A stretch of DNA of 64,000 nucleotides from NCBI GenBank assembly GCA_025057615.1, contig JANXBF010000002.1:17937-81936 (forward strand). Reading direction: 5' to 3'. Each line of letters starts with the position of its first letter. The stretch's first letter is position 1. The notes beneath the pieces are model-generated. The model made no database searches, had not been told where the DNA came from, and saw only the letters and a list, made by a program, of their open reading frames with translations. This document shows positions 39,648-49,143 of the stretch, piece by piece. The position numbers were made by a program, and so were the translations under genes. This DNA is from Candidatus Calescibacterium sp. (GTDB lineage: Bacteria; DRYD01).

Positions 39648-40153
39648 TTAGGGGATTGACAATAGTAGAAGTTGTAATTTCATTTTCTATAGCTCTAGTG
39701 TTGATAATATCATTATATGTGATAGTATATTGGGGATCAAATTTTAATACTGTAAATGAAAAAATAATGGAAGTGAATAATGTACTTACTTTTATACAAT
39801 CTGATATGTTAAAGAACATGACTTTGTACTTTGATTACGATCAGAATACAGGAAATATTTATCCCAGATCTAATATAGACGTTATAATTCAGGACAGAAT
39901 AAGAAATAAAGGCTACAAAATAAGATTTGTTGAGAGTATAAATGTTATAAGTTTTGAAAAAGAGCAAAAGCCGGGGGGTGGAACGTTTGAAAATCTATAC
40001 AGGGTTGGAATAAGAGTCAGATGGAAACATAAGAATTATAGTAAAAACTACGATGTTGAAATATTATTAAGCAGTTACGATTACAAAAAAATAATCTCAG
40101 GTCAGAATCTTGGTGCAGTGAGTTTGAGTTTAAATATACCAAGTACTCACTAG
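39644..40153 (+). CDS. Type IV prepilin-like protein (pseudopilin)
   Basis: Class III leader MIRG|LTIVEVVISFSIALVLIISLYVIVY with Glu at mature +5. Confidence 0.75.
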   Translation: MIRGLTIVEVVISFSIALVLIISLYVIVYWGSNFNTVNEKIMEVNNVLTFIQSDMLKNMTLYFDYDQNTGNIYPRSNIDVIIQDRIRNKGYKIRFVESINVISFEKEQKPGGGTFENLYRVGIRVRWKHKNYSKNYDVEILLSSYDYKKIISGQNLGAVSLSLNIPSTH

Positions 40154-40189
40154 TATGTATAACACAACTATTCAGAGGCCGTGAATTTA

Positions 40190-40575
40190 AATTTGTATCT
40201 TATCAAAAAGAATTAGGTGTGTGCAGCGAGGTTTTTGTAGCCACATATTTTTTAGCCAGTATTCATCATATCCAACGACGTTATTCGAAAAAGCTAGTCT
40301 ATGGTTAAAATACACTAAATATATCTTATAAAGTATTGATAGATTATCTACTTCATTAGTTGTTTTTTCCCATGTTTATGATTTAATTGATGGACATAAT
40401 ATTCCTATGTAGATGTTGGATCTATCCGTTCCTGGGTTTTCTACTCTTGAACCGAAAAATAACATAGCGTAATCTTTGCTATCCAGATATTTTGAGAAAA
40501 TTGAAGCTAATTGTTTTTTAGCTTATTTATATCGTAATATTCTAATTTCGTCTCAATTTATATTTTTTATTATTT
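40190..40575 (-). pseudogene. Decayed minimal nucleotidyltransferase (MNT/HI0073-like)
   Basis: Reverse strand, across one frameshift at an A6 run: YYDINKL/KKQLASIFSKYLDSKDYAMLFFGSRVENPGTDRSNIYIGILCPSIKS*TWEKTTNEVDNLSILYKIYLVYFNHRL...; compare GS(R)-n-G-n-SDIDIGI and KIDLVDFN family patterns. Confidence 0.6.
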
Positions 40576-40587
40576 TTTGAATTATTT

Positions 40588-41274
40588 TTAGACGACTTGT
40601 TTGTCAAAAATTTCTCCGGGTTTGAGAACTATACATTTGGTTTCTGTTTGTTTTTCAACCAATTCTTTGAATTCATAAGGGTTTGCTTTTATTAGATCAA
40701 ATGTGTTATAGTGCATTGGTATTGTATATTGTGGTTGAATAATTTTCACTGCTTCTACAGCTTCTTCTATGTCCATTGTGAAAAGTCCTCCTATTGGTAG
40801 CATGGCTATTTCAATGTTATAGCGGGGGAGTAATTGCATTTCTGCATTTAGGCAGGTATCACCCGCATGGTAGATTGTGGTTTTATCTATGTTTATAACA
40901 ATGGAGGTGGCTAGTCCTGCATAGTTACCCTCAGGAGTTGAGCTTCCATGGAAAGCAGGGAGAAATTTTATGTATCCCCATTCAAACTTTATTTTTCCTC
41001 CCATATAGGCTCCGTTGGCTTCTATACCTTTGTTGATAAAGTAATTTGATAATTCAAAATTACACCATATTTGGCTTCTGAATTTTTTGTATATGTTTTC
41101 CACATCTGCTATATGGTCAAAGTGTCCATGGGTAACAAGTACATAATCTATCTTTGGGAGGTTGTCTATGGAAAGTAATTGGTTGGAGGGGTTGTTATTT
41201 ATCCAGGGATCTATTATGATATTTTTTGAAGCTAGTACAAGAAAACAAGAGTGCCCAATATATTGTATTTTCAT
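40588..41274 (-). CDS. UPF0173-type metal-dependent hydrolase (beta-lactamase fold)
   Basis: MKIQYIGHSCFLV, VLVTHGHFDHIADV, YHAGDTCLNAEM, IPMHYNTFDLI; ATG 41274 preferred to 41298. Confidence 0.92.
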   Translation of the reverse strand: MKIQYIGHSCFLVLASKNIIIDPWINNNPSNQLLSIDNLPKIDYVLVTHGHFDHIADVENIYKKFRSQIWCNFELSNYFINKGIEANGAYMGGKIKFEWGYIKFLPAFHGSSTPEGNYAGLATSIVINIDKTTIYHAGDTCLNAEMQLLPRYNIEIAMLPIGGLFTMDIEEAVEAVKIIQPQYTIPMHYNTFDLIKANPYEFKELVEKQTETKCIVLKPGEIFDKQVV

Positions 41275-41469
41275 TCTTCTCACCCCCTTGTGAAACATAT
41301 TCTCTAAGGAAATTAATTATACCTTTTACTCTTTTAAAAGTATTGTAAATGTATGAATGGATTTTTACAGAGTTGTATGAAGAACTTTTAAATTTTTCAT
41401 TTTTTGATTAGGAATTTTTATAAAAATTTTTAAATATAAAATGAGGGATTAATAGAAAGGAGGAAAAAA

Positions 41470-42732
41470 ATGAAGGTACTTATAACAATAGTATATGTTC
41501 TGGTGTTTTTAACGATAGTTACTTTTGCAGAGGATGTAAGAATTAATTTCTGGCATTCTTTCTCTCCCAAATCTATGACGGGTAAAGCTTTGCAATCGTT
41601 GATAGATGAATTTAATCAAAAAGGTTTCAAAATTAACGGCAAAAAAATATTTGTGGATAGTATCTATAAGGGAGGTCATGGTAGTTTTAATAATCCTTAT
41701 AATTTTCTATTTTCTGAGCTTTTGAAGGCGAGTTATGAGAAAAAGTTACCTCATGTCTCAATAGCTTACGAAAATTGGGTTTCACAGTTTTACGAAGTGG
41801 ATGTCATTAGGGATTTCAACTCTTTTAATAGCACTGAAATTAAGGATTACATTAATAACCTCTATCCAGAGTTTAGACGTTCTTCTGAAATTGATGGAAA
41901 AGTTTATTCATTGAGTTTTAATAAAAGTTTGTTTGTATTGTATTATAACTCTAAATATGTTGATGCTATTCCTACAGATTTTAATAAGTTTATCGTGAAA
42001 TTGGAAGAAATAAGAAATAAAACCGGTAAAGCTCCTTTATATCTTGAACCAAATGAAGATGTTTTTATAATTCTCTACCTGCTTTCTGTTTCTGAAGACT
42101 TTTTCCGAATGGGTTCTAAAATACAACCTTTATTTTTAGGTGAGAACTTACAAAAAGTTACAAGACTTGTAAATGAACTTGAGAGTAAAGGTTTAATAAA
42201 ATGGACTGATAATTCATATGAGGATTTTATAAAAAACCGAGCACCTATAATACTGGCAACTACTAGTAAATACACCGATTTGAAAATGAGAAGTCGTGAT
42301 TACTATATTTCTCCATTACCCGCTGATAAGGGTAAAATATATGCTGCTGGAACAAATCTGGTGATATTTAAGTCAAACGAAGAAGAAGAGCTTGCTTCCC
42401 TTGAATTTATTAAATACCTTGTGGATCCAGTTAATTTGGAAAAGTTCTGCATCAGTACTGGCTATATTGTTCCTACTTTAAGTTATAGCAAAGTTTACAA
42501 TGAATTTTTGGATACAAACCCAGATTACAAGAGAGTTCTTGAATACAGTAAAGATAGGATTTATGTTCAACAGCCTGTATGGGCTTGGGAAAATGTTAGA
42601 TATTTTCTTAACGATTACATGTTATCAGTTTTTGTAAATAAGCTATCAGTAGAAATACAACAGAGAGATTTAGAGCAAAAAGTTAAACAGATAATGGTAA
42701 ATCAGAATTTGAAATATAGAGAGGGGGGATAA
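41470..42732 (+). CDS. Extracellular solute-binding protein family 1 (UgpB-like)
   Basis: Signal peptide MKVLITIVYVLVFLTIVTFA, then INFWHSFSPKSMTGKALQSLIDEFN; no transporter genes adjacent. Confidence 0.85.
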   Translation: MKVLITIVYVLVFLTIVTFAEDVRINFWHSFSPKSMTGKALQSLIDEFNQKGFKINGKKIFVDSIYKGGHGSFNNPYNFLFSELLKASYEKKLPHVSIAYENWVSQFYEVDVIRDFNSFNSTEIKDYINNLYPEFRRSSEIDGKVYSLSFNKSLFVLYYNSKYVDAIPTDFNKFIVKLEEIRNKTGKAPLYLEPNEDVFIILYLLSVSEDFFRMGSKIQPLFLGENLQKVTRLVNELESKGLIKWTDNSYEDFIKNRAPIILATTSKYTDLKMRSRDYYISPLPADKGKIYAAGTNLVIFKSNEEEELASLEFIKYLVDPVNLEKFCISTGYIVPTLSYSKVYNEFLDTNPDYKRVLEYSKDRIYVQQPVWAWENVRYFLNDYMLSVFVNKLSVEIQQRDLEQKVKQIMVNQNLKYREGG

Positions 42733-42735
42733 ATA

Positions 42736-42927
42736 TTGAGTGAATATGAAATAAATGAGTATGAATCAAAAGATATGGAGACCGAGAGTCTGGAACGCTT
42801 AATGTTAAAGGAATTTAAGAACATTATAAGAATATGTGATATATGTGGTGAAGAGATGCTTCTTGATGACGAAAATACTTTCATATGCCAAGGATGTGGA
42901 TATCATCTTAAAGTTGATACGAAATGA
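42736..42927 (+). CDS. Small zinc-ribbon protein
   Basis: CDICGEEMLLDDENTFICQGCG (two CxxC knuckles). Confidence 0.7.
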   Translation: MSEYEINEYESKDMETESLERLMLKEFKNIIRICDICGEEMLLDDENTFICQGCGYHLKVDTK

Positions 42928-42962
42928 AAGGTATAAAAATATATAAGTAGAATAAAATATAG

Positions 42963-44297
42963 ATGATTAGAACAAAAAATTTTAGCGTCATAACTCTCGG
43001 GTGTTCAAAAAATACCGTTGATAGTGAGCTTTTAATTGCTTCTCTAATTGATAAAGGATACAGGTATTCCGATAACATATTGGATAGTAGTTTTATTATT
43101 ATAAACACTTGTGGTTTTATAAAACCTGCAATAAACCAGTCTTTAGAAACAATCAAAAATGTTGTGAAAACAATAAAGGACAATAAAGTCAATTCAAAGG
43201 TGATTGTGTCCGGTTGTTTGGTAAGTAGGTATAAAAATAAAATAGTTGATGATCTTAAAGATGTTGATGCTTTTTATGATACCAATTCTTTTTTTCAAAT
43301 TCCTTTTGATGTTGAGAAAATAAGGAGCGGTAAAAAAATATTCAGTGTTTCACAATATACCCCAGATTATTCTTCAAAATTGTCCAAATTTGTATCAACC
43401 GGCTATTATTCGTACGTAAAGATAGCAGAGGGATGTAATCATACATGTTCTTTTTGTGCCATTCCTTTGATAAGGGGTAAGTACAAGTCAAGAACTATAG
43501 AAGACATAGTCAGTGAAGTAAAAAAGTTGGTTAACATAGGTATAAAGGAAGTGATTCTAGTTTCTCAGGATACTTCATTTTATGGGTACGATATATATAA
43601 GAAACTTTCTCTAGATAGGTTGTTATATTCTCTTAGTGAGTTGGATGGTGACTTTTGGATCAGACTACTTTATTTATATCCAACAACTTTGAATAAATCT
43701 GCTTTGAATGTTATCGGTCAGTCTCCAAAAATAGTCAAGTATATTGATATTCCTCTGCAACATGTTAGTTCCAATGTTCTTAAGGCTATGAGAAGACCAG
43801 GAAATAAGGATTTCTATAAAGATATGATTTATCAAATAAGGAATATTATACCTGATGTTGTTATAAGATCAACTTTTATAGTTGGGCATCCTATGGAGGA
43901 AGAAGAGGATTTCTTGGAGTTGATGGAATTTCTCAAGGAAGTAAAAATAGAAAGGGCTGGATTTTTTAAATATTACCGAGAAAAAAATACTCCCTCTTAT
44001 TCCTTGCCACAGGTTGATTATAAAACAAAAAGAAAAAGGTATAGTATGGTAACTTCTCTTCAGGATAGGATCCTTAAGGAGTGGTCTCTAAAACAAATTG
44101 GTAAAGTATTTAAGACTCTTATTACTGAAGAGAATGAAGATTACTATGTTGGTAGGGCTTATTTTGATGCTCCAGAAGTTGATTCGAGTATAAAAATATC
44201 GAAAAATAAAAAGAAAAAGATTTTAGTTGGGCAGTTCTATGATATCCAAATAACGGGTTTCGAGGAGTATGATTTTTATGGATCATGTGTTAGTTAG
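42963..44297 (+). CDS. rimO: Ribosomal protein S12 methylthiotransferase RimO-like
   Basis: VITLGCSKNTVDSELL, IINTCGFI, EGCNHTCSFCAIPLIRGKYKSR, DIPLQHVSSNVLKAMRR. Confidence 0.93.
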   Translation: MIRTKNFSVITLGCSKNTVDSELLIASLIDKGYRYSDNILDSSFIIINTCGFIKPAINQSLETIKNVVKTIKDNKVNSKVIVSGCLVSRYKNKIVDDLKDVDAFYDTNSFFQIPFDVEKIRSGKKIFSVSQYTPDYSSKLSKFVSTGYYSYVKIAEGCNHTCSFCAIPLIRGKYKSRTIEDIVSEVKKLVNIGIKEVILVSQDTSFYGYDIYKKLSLDRLLYSLSELDGDFWIRLLYLYPTTLNKSALNVIGQSPKIVKYIDIPLQHVSSNVLKAMRRPGNKDFYKDMIYQIRNIIPDVVIRSTFIVGHPMEEEEDFLELMEFLKEVKIERAGFFKYYREKNTPSYSLPQVDYKTKRKRYSMVTSLQDRILKEWSLKQIGKVFKTLITEENEDYYVGRAYFDAPEVDSSIKISKNKKKKILVGQFYDIQITGFEEYDFYGSCVS

Positions 44298-45276
44298 TGG
44301 AATGAGACCAACCGGTAAATTACATATAGGCCATATATTTGGAACACTCAGCAACTGGGTTAATTATCAGGACAAATATAAGTGTTATTTTATAGTTGTT
44401 GATTGGCATGCTTTAACGACAAATTATGAGAATACTAAGGATATATCTTCAAATGTTATAGAGGTTCTGATTGACTATCTTGCCTTTGGCTTGGATCCAT
44501 TAAAGAGTACTATCTACCTTCAGTCTATGGTTGAGGAAGTTGCTGTTTTACATCTTATTTTATCTATGATAACCCCTATAAGTTGGTTAGAGAGGGTGCC
44601 TTCTTTTAAAGATCAGATACAGCAGCTTGGAAAAAGTATAGCCACTTATGGTTTTTTGGGTTATCCCGTTTTGATGACTTCTGATATACTTATTTTTAAC
44701 GGCAAATATGTTCCGGTTGGTCAGGATCAGATACCACATCTTGAGTTGGCAAGGGAAATAGCAAGGAGATTCAATTTTTTGTATGGGGACACTTTTGTTG
44801 AACCAGAACCTCTATTAACTGAAACACCTTATATTCCAGGATTTGATGGCAGAAAAATGAGTAAAAGCTACAACAATGCGATATTTATAGATGAATCAGA
44901 AGAAGAAACTGAAGAGAAAGTAAAAAAATATATAACTGATCCCCAGAAGATATACAAGCACTCTCCTGGAAGACCTGAAGTTTGCAATGTTTTTACCTTA
45001 CATAAAGCTTTTAAGAATTCTGAAATTGAAGAAATAGAACAAAGTTGTAAATCTGGAAAGCTCGGATGTGTAGAATGTAAGAAAAAACTATCTAAGTTAA
45101 TAAACTCTTCTCTAAAACCAATAAGGGAAAAAAGAAGAGATTTACAAAAGAATAAGAATAAGCTTCTTGAAATATTGATAGATGGTTCTAAGAAGGCTAA
45201 AAAGGTTGCAAAACAAAAAATTGAAGAAGTTAATCAAAAGGTTAATATTGGTTTACTAAGGGGTGTTCAATTATGA
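44278..45276 (+). CDS. trpS: Tryptophanyl-tRNA synthetase
   Basis: SGMRPTGKLHIGHIFGTL, PVGQDQIPHLELAREIARRFN, RKMSKSYNNAI; ATG 44269 also possible. Confidence 0.95.
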   Translation: MDHVLVSGMRPTGKLHIGHIFGTLSNWVNYQDKYKCYFIVVDWHALTTNYENTKDISSNVIEVLIDYLAFGLDPLKSTIYLQSMVEEVAVLHLILSMITPISWLERVPSFKDQIQQLGKSIATYGFLGYPVLMTSDILIFNGKYVPVGQDQIPHLELAREIARRFNFLYGDTFVEPEPLLTETPYIPGFDGRKMSKSYNNAIFIDESEEETEEKVKKYITDPQKIYKHSPGRPEVCNVFTLHKAFKNSEIEEIEQSCKSGKLGCVECKKKLSKLINSSLKPIREKRRDLQKNKNKLLEILIDGSKKAKKVAKQKIEEVNQKVNIGLLRGVQL

Positions 45277-45656
45277 AAAAGATTATGGTAGTAGATGATG
45301 ATCCAAATATAGTTGAATTGGTAAGAAAAATACTAGATTTGGAGGGTTACCAAAGTATAGGAGCGAACGGTTCTAAAGATGCTCTCGTTATTCTTGATGA
45401 GTATTGGAAAGATATTGGTTTAATAATTTGTGACTATATGATGCCTGAAATGGACGGTTTGGAACTTGTGAGAAATATTAGAAAAAATCCTTTATACAAT
45501 GATATAAAAATTATAATGTTAACTGCAATAGATACTTATGATATAATAAAACAGAGTATGGTTTTGGGAGTAGATGATTATATAGTTAAGCCTTTTGACC
45601 CACAGGAGGTTATTAATGCAATAGAAAGGATAAAAGAAGATGAAGTCAAGAGTTAA
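45273..45656 (+). CDS. Single-domain response regulator (CheY-like)
   Basis: MVVDDDPNIVELV, IICDYMMPEMDGLELV, MLTA, DDYIVKPFDPQEV. Confidence 0.92.
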   Translation: MKKIMVVDDDPNIVELVRKILDLEGYQSIGANGSKDALVILDEYWKDIGLIICDYMMPEMDGLELVRNIRKNPLYNDIKIIMLTAIDTYDIIKQSMVLGVDDYIVKPFDPQEVINAIERIKEDEVKS

Positions 45657-46299
45657 AGTAATTTTTGTTCTTTTTATTTTTGTTTTTACTGTTGTTTTTT
45701 CTAATGTCAGTACGGTGAAGAAATATGAAAGTAGGGCAGAGTCTTCTTATAGGTATGCCAAAGAGTATGCTTTACAGAGGGATTATATCAAATCGTTAGT
45801 TAGTTATGTTGAATCAATAACTTATTACACTTTGGCTTATCACGTTTATATTGATGAGCTCAAGGATAAGAATAATTTTTTTAGGCTTTCGGATATTGTT
45901 CTTAAGTTATCAATAGAAAGTGATGAAATAAATAAGAAAGCTTTTGAACAAACAAAAGATAATGACAAGAAAAATAATATACTCAATATAAAATCCTCTA
46001 ACTATCTAAATATTGCATCTACTTTGCAAAAAATGTATGGAGTTGATTATAAAATTGCAACGGAAAAATATGAAGAATTTAAGAAGAGCCTGAATGTGGA
46101 AGATAGTATAATATTGGGAATTGCAAAATATTTTGCAAAGTCAATAGATATACAACTCAGCTTAAAAGATCGTATGAAAGCAAAAGAATACTTCTATCAG
46201 TTGAATACATATTATAATACTTTGGATAACAGAATAAGAGACAAATACTCTGTTAAAGAGATAGTTGATTTTTATAGAAAAAAAATAGATAGTTATTAA
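45640..46299 (+). CDS. Secreted hypothetical protein, helical
   Basis: Signal peptide KVIFVLFIFVFTVVFSN; overlaps the upstream regulator. Confidence 0.65.
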   Translation: MKSRVKVIFVLFIFVFTVVFSNVSTVKKYESRAESSYRYAKEYALQRDYIKSLVSYVESITYYTLAYHVYIDELKDKNNFFRLSDIVLKLSIESDEINKKAFEQTKDNDKKNNILNIKSSNYLNIASTLQKMYGVDYKIATEKYEEFKKSLNVEDSIILGIAKYFAKSIDIQLSLKDRMKAKEYFYQLNTYYNTLDNRIRDKYSVKEIVDFYRKKIDSY

Positions 46300-46311
46300 G
46301 GGGGTGTTTTA

Positions 46312-47001
46312 ATGTCCGAAGCCAAAATACTTATCGTTGATGATGAAAAAAACATTGTAGAATTGATAAAATTCCACCTTAAAAAAGAAAGTTATAGAAT
46401 ATTGGAAGCTTATAAAGGTAGAGATGCTATAGAGGTATATAGGAAAGAGAAACCAGATCTTATAATATTGGACTTGATGCTTCCTGATATGGGAGGTTTT
46501 GAAGTTTGTAAATCAATTAGAAAGGAAAGTAAGGTTCCTATAATAATGTTGACTGCCAAAGGAGAAGAAGTTGATAAGATCTTAGGATTTGAATTGGGAG
46601 CAGACGATTATATTACTAAGCCTTTCAGTCCCAGGGAGTTGCTTGCCAGAATAAAAGCGATACTCAAAAGATCCAGAATGAATCCTAATGAGGCCAATGA
46701 AATTTCTATAGGGCCATTTAAAATAAATGCGACAACGAGAGAAATATACAAAGAAGAAAATCTTTTGGAATTGAAACCGAAAGAATTTGATCTTCTAAAA
46801 TTGTTTTTAACAAATCCTGGTAGGGTTTTTTCTAGACAGTATTTACTTGAACAGATTTGGGGCTATGATTATTTAGGTGATACACGAACTGTTGATGTTC
46901 ACATAAGAAGGCTTAGACAAAAAGTTGAAGACAATCCTGATAATCCCCTATACATTAGAACTGTTCATGGTGTTGGTTATAAATTCGTCATAGAAGAATA
47001 A
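46312..47001 (+). CDS. OmpR/PhoB-family response regulator
   Basis: ILIVDDEKNIVELIKFH, LDLMLPDMGGFEV, TKPFSPRELLARI, winged-helix VDVHIRRLRQKVEDNPDNPLYIRTVHGVGYKF. Confidence 0.95.
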   Translation: MSEAKILIVDDEKNIVELIKFHLKKESYRILEAYKGRDAIEVYRKEKPDLIILDLMLPDMGGFEVCKSIRKESKVPIIMLTAKGEEVDKILGFELGADDYITKPFSPRELLARIKAILKRSRMNPNEANEISIGPFKINATTREIYKEENLLELKPKEFDLLKLFLTNPGRVFSRQYLLEQIWGYDYLGDTRTVDVHIRRLRQKVEDNPDNPLYIRTVHGVGYKFVIEE

Positions 47002-47003
47002 TT

Positions 47004-48158
47004 GTGAAAAACACAATAAAATATATCGTAGAAATAATAGACATACCTGCATTCGTTACTAATAAAAAACAAAAAATAATTGCTAATAACCAATATTTTA
47101 TTAATCTTTTACAAAACACAGATGTTTCAAAAAATAAGGAATTGAGTGAGCGAATAACCGATTTTATCGAAAAACCCGATAAATTCGTTGATATGATTTC
47201 CAATAAGGATAAAATTAGATTCCTTAAAACATTAACTAGTAATCATAAAATTATAAATTTGCTCTTCTTGTTGGACGATATCGGGTATAAGGTTACACAC
47301 TTCACTTCTTTGAATATTAGTATAGATTATGGTAAACCAATTTTATCCAGTGTTTTCATATTTAGATTATTTACTTCTAGCTTACCGAAGGATAATGAAT
47401 TGTTCATTGTTATGTTTGACCTAAACATTGTTGAATTTTTTAGTAGTATTGTTAGCAAGAAAGAGTTGAAGGAGATTGAAGAAATAAATAAAAAGTACAC
47501 AGTTTTGTTTCAGATAGCTAACAGGGTATTTTCTGTGGTTAAGGGATTTACGGAGACCCTTATCTTGGGTAAATACAAGGATAGTGATTTGATATATAAA
47601 TTCATAGAGGTTATTGATAATCAGGTTTCACAAGGTATAAAAATTTTGTTGAGTTTTAACCTTTCAGATCACATAGGAGATATTAGCTTTCAAAATATTA
47701 ATCTATACAAGTTTCTCAATGATTTAGTAAATAAGTATTCTGAAAAATTGATTAGCGATTATCCTGAGTTGATTTTCGATTATTATATTCAACCTAATAT
47801 ACCTGATTTGTATACTGATCCATCTAAATTGGAGCTCTGTCTTTATAACTTACTTGATAATGCAGTTAGATTTAGAGATGAAAAAAAAGAGAAATGCTTC
47901 ATAAAATTCACAGCTTTTTTCGAATCATCTGTTAATCATATATTGATGATTGTTGAGGATAATGGGATAGGTATGGATAAAGATGAAATATTACAGCTTG
48001 GTCAAATTTTTAAGACTTTCTCTGATAAATCTGGTATAGGATTGGGAATGTATACGGTTTATAAAATAATAAAAGCCATGAAATGGAACATAAAAATTGA
48101 GAGCGAAAAGTATAAGTATACAAAAGTAATTTTAACCATACCTTTGGAAAATGTTTGA
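47004..48158 (+). CDS. Histidine-kinase-like protein lacking the phospho-acceptor His
   Basis: HATPase domain LYNLLDNAVRFRDE, VEDNGIGMDKDE, SGIGLGMYTVYKI; H-box equivalent is LFQIANRVFSVVKGF. Confidence 0.82.
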   Translation: MKNTIKYIVEIIDIPAFVTNKKQKIIANNQYFINLLQNTDVSKNKELSERITDFIEKPDKFVDMISNKDKIRFLKTLTSNHKIINLLFLLDDIGYKVTHFTSLNISIDYGKPILSSVFIFRLFTSSLPKDNELFIVMFDLNIVEFFSSIVSKKELKEIEEINKKYTVLFQIANRVFSVVKGFTETLILGKYKDSDLIYKFIEVIDNQVSQGIKILLSFNLSDHIGDISFQNINLYKFLNDLVNKYSEKLISDYPELIFDYYIQPNIPDLYTDPSKLELCLYNLLDNAVRFRDEKKEKCFIKFTAFFESSVNHILMIVEDNGIGMDKDEILQLGQIFKTFSDKSGIGLGMYTVYKIIKAMKWNIKIESEKYKYTKVILTIPLENV

Positions 48159-49122
48159 TAGCGATATAAAGGAAGTATGTATAATAGGTTATTATGGTTT
48201 TGGTAACATAGGGGATGATGCCATATTGATTGCAGCCTTGGAGGAATATACTAAAGCCTATGATATGTATGTTAGAATACTTGTTAACAAAAATGATTAT
48301 GTTGAAAGGATGTTAAAAGAGTTTCACTTGAATGATAATATTGTTTTATATGATAGATGGAATATAGGGCAAATAGCTGAATCTATACATTATTCTGATG
48401 CTCTGATATTTTGTGGGGGTGGTTTGTTTCAGGATAAAACATCTCTGAAAAGTTTCATGTATTACTTTTTTTTGGCTTTTTTAGCGCACTTAAAGAAAAA
48501 AAAGATAATCATAGAGAGAAATAGTATAGGTCCTCTAAATACTAAAGTTAGCAGATTTTTATTTTCAAAAGTTTTGAATTGGGCAAGCACCGTATCTGTT
48601 AGGGACACTATTTCATATAATTTTCTTGTTCAAAACTATCCTGAATTTTCACTGAAATATAGAATTAAACAAGATTTTGTAATGTCTGATATATCTTCCA
48701 ATATTTTTAAGAGATCTGTTAGTAAGGAAAAAAATTATGACATCCTTTTTATTTTGAGAAAATCTCAAGGGATTGAACAAATAGCAGATTTAATTAATCA
48801 GATTAAGAACGAATATAGCCTGAGAGTAATAGTTTTTCAAGAAGGAGATTTGTTTGTTTTAAAGGATATTATTCAAAATGTCGATTATCCAGGTCCAGGT
48901 AAGATTTACGAAACTCTGGAAATTATTCAATCTTCAAGAGTGGTAGTATCTAACAGGTTACATGGTCTGATTATGGCTTTTATGAACGATATAAAAACTA
49001 TAGGAATATCTACGGATCCTAAAATAGAGGGATTCTGCAAAGACTATAACCTGGATTATTTATGTGATAATGATTATCAACTTAAAGATAAACTGATTTC
49101 ACTCCTGAAAGTTTATTTATAA
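48151..49122 (+). CDS. csaB: Polysaccharide pyruvyl transferase, CsaB-like
   Basis: IGYYGFGNIGDDAILIAAL, FCGGGLFQD, VVSNRLHGLIMAF. Confidence 0.88.
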   Translation: MFDSDIKEVCIIGYYGFGNIGDDAILIAALEEYTKAYDMYVRILVNKNDYVERMLKEFHLNDNIVLYDRWNIGQIAESIHYSDALIFCGGGLFQDKTSLKSFMYYFFLAFLAHLKKKKIIIERNSIGPLNTKVSRFLFSKVLNWASTVSVRDTISYNFLVQNYPEFSLKYRIKQDFVMSDISSNIFKRSVSKEKNYDILFILRKSQGIEQIADLINQIKNEYSLRVIVFQEGDLFVLKDIIQNVDYPGPGKIYETLEIIQSSRVVVSNRLHGLIMAFMNDIKTIGISTDPKIEGFCKDYNLDYLCDNDYQLKDKLISLLKVYL

Positions 49123-49143
49123 AAAATATTAAATTACAAATTT

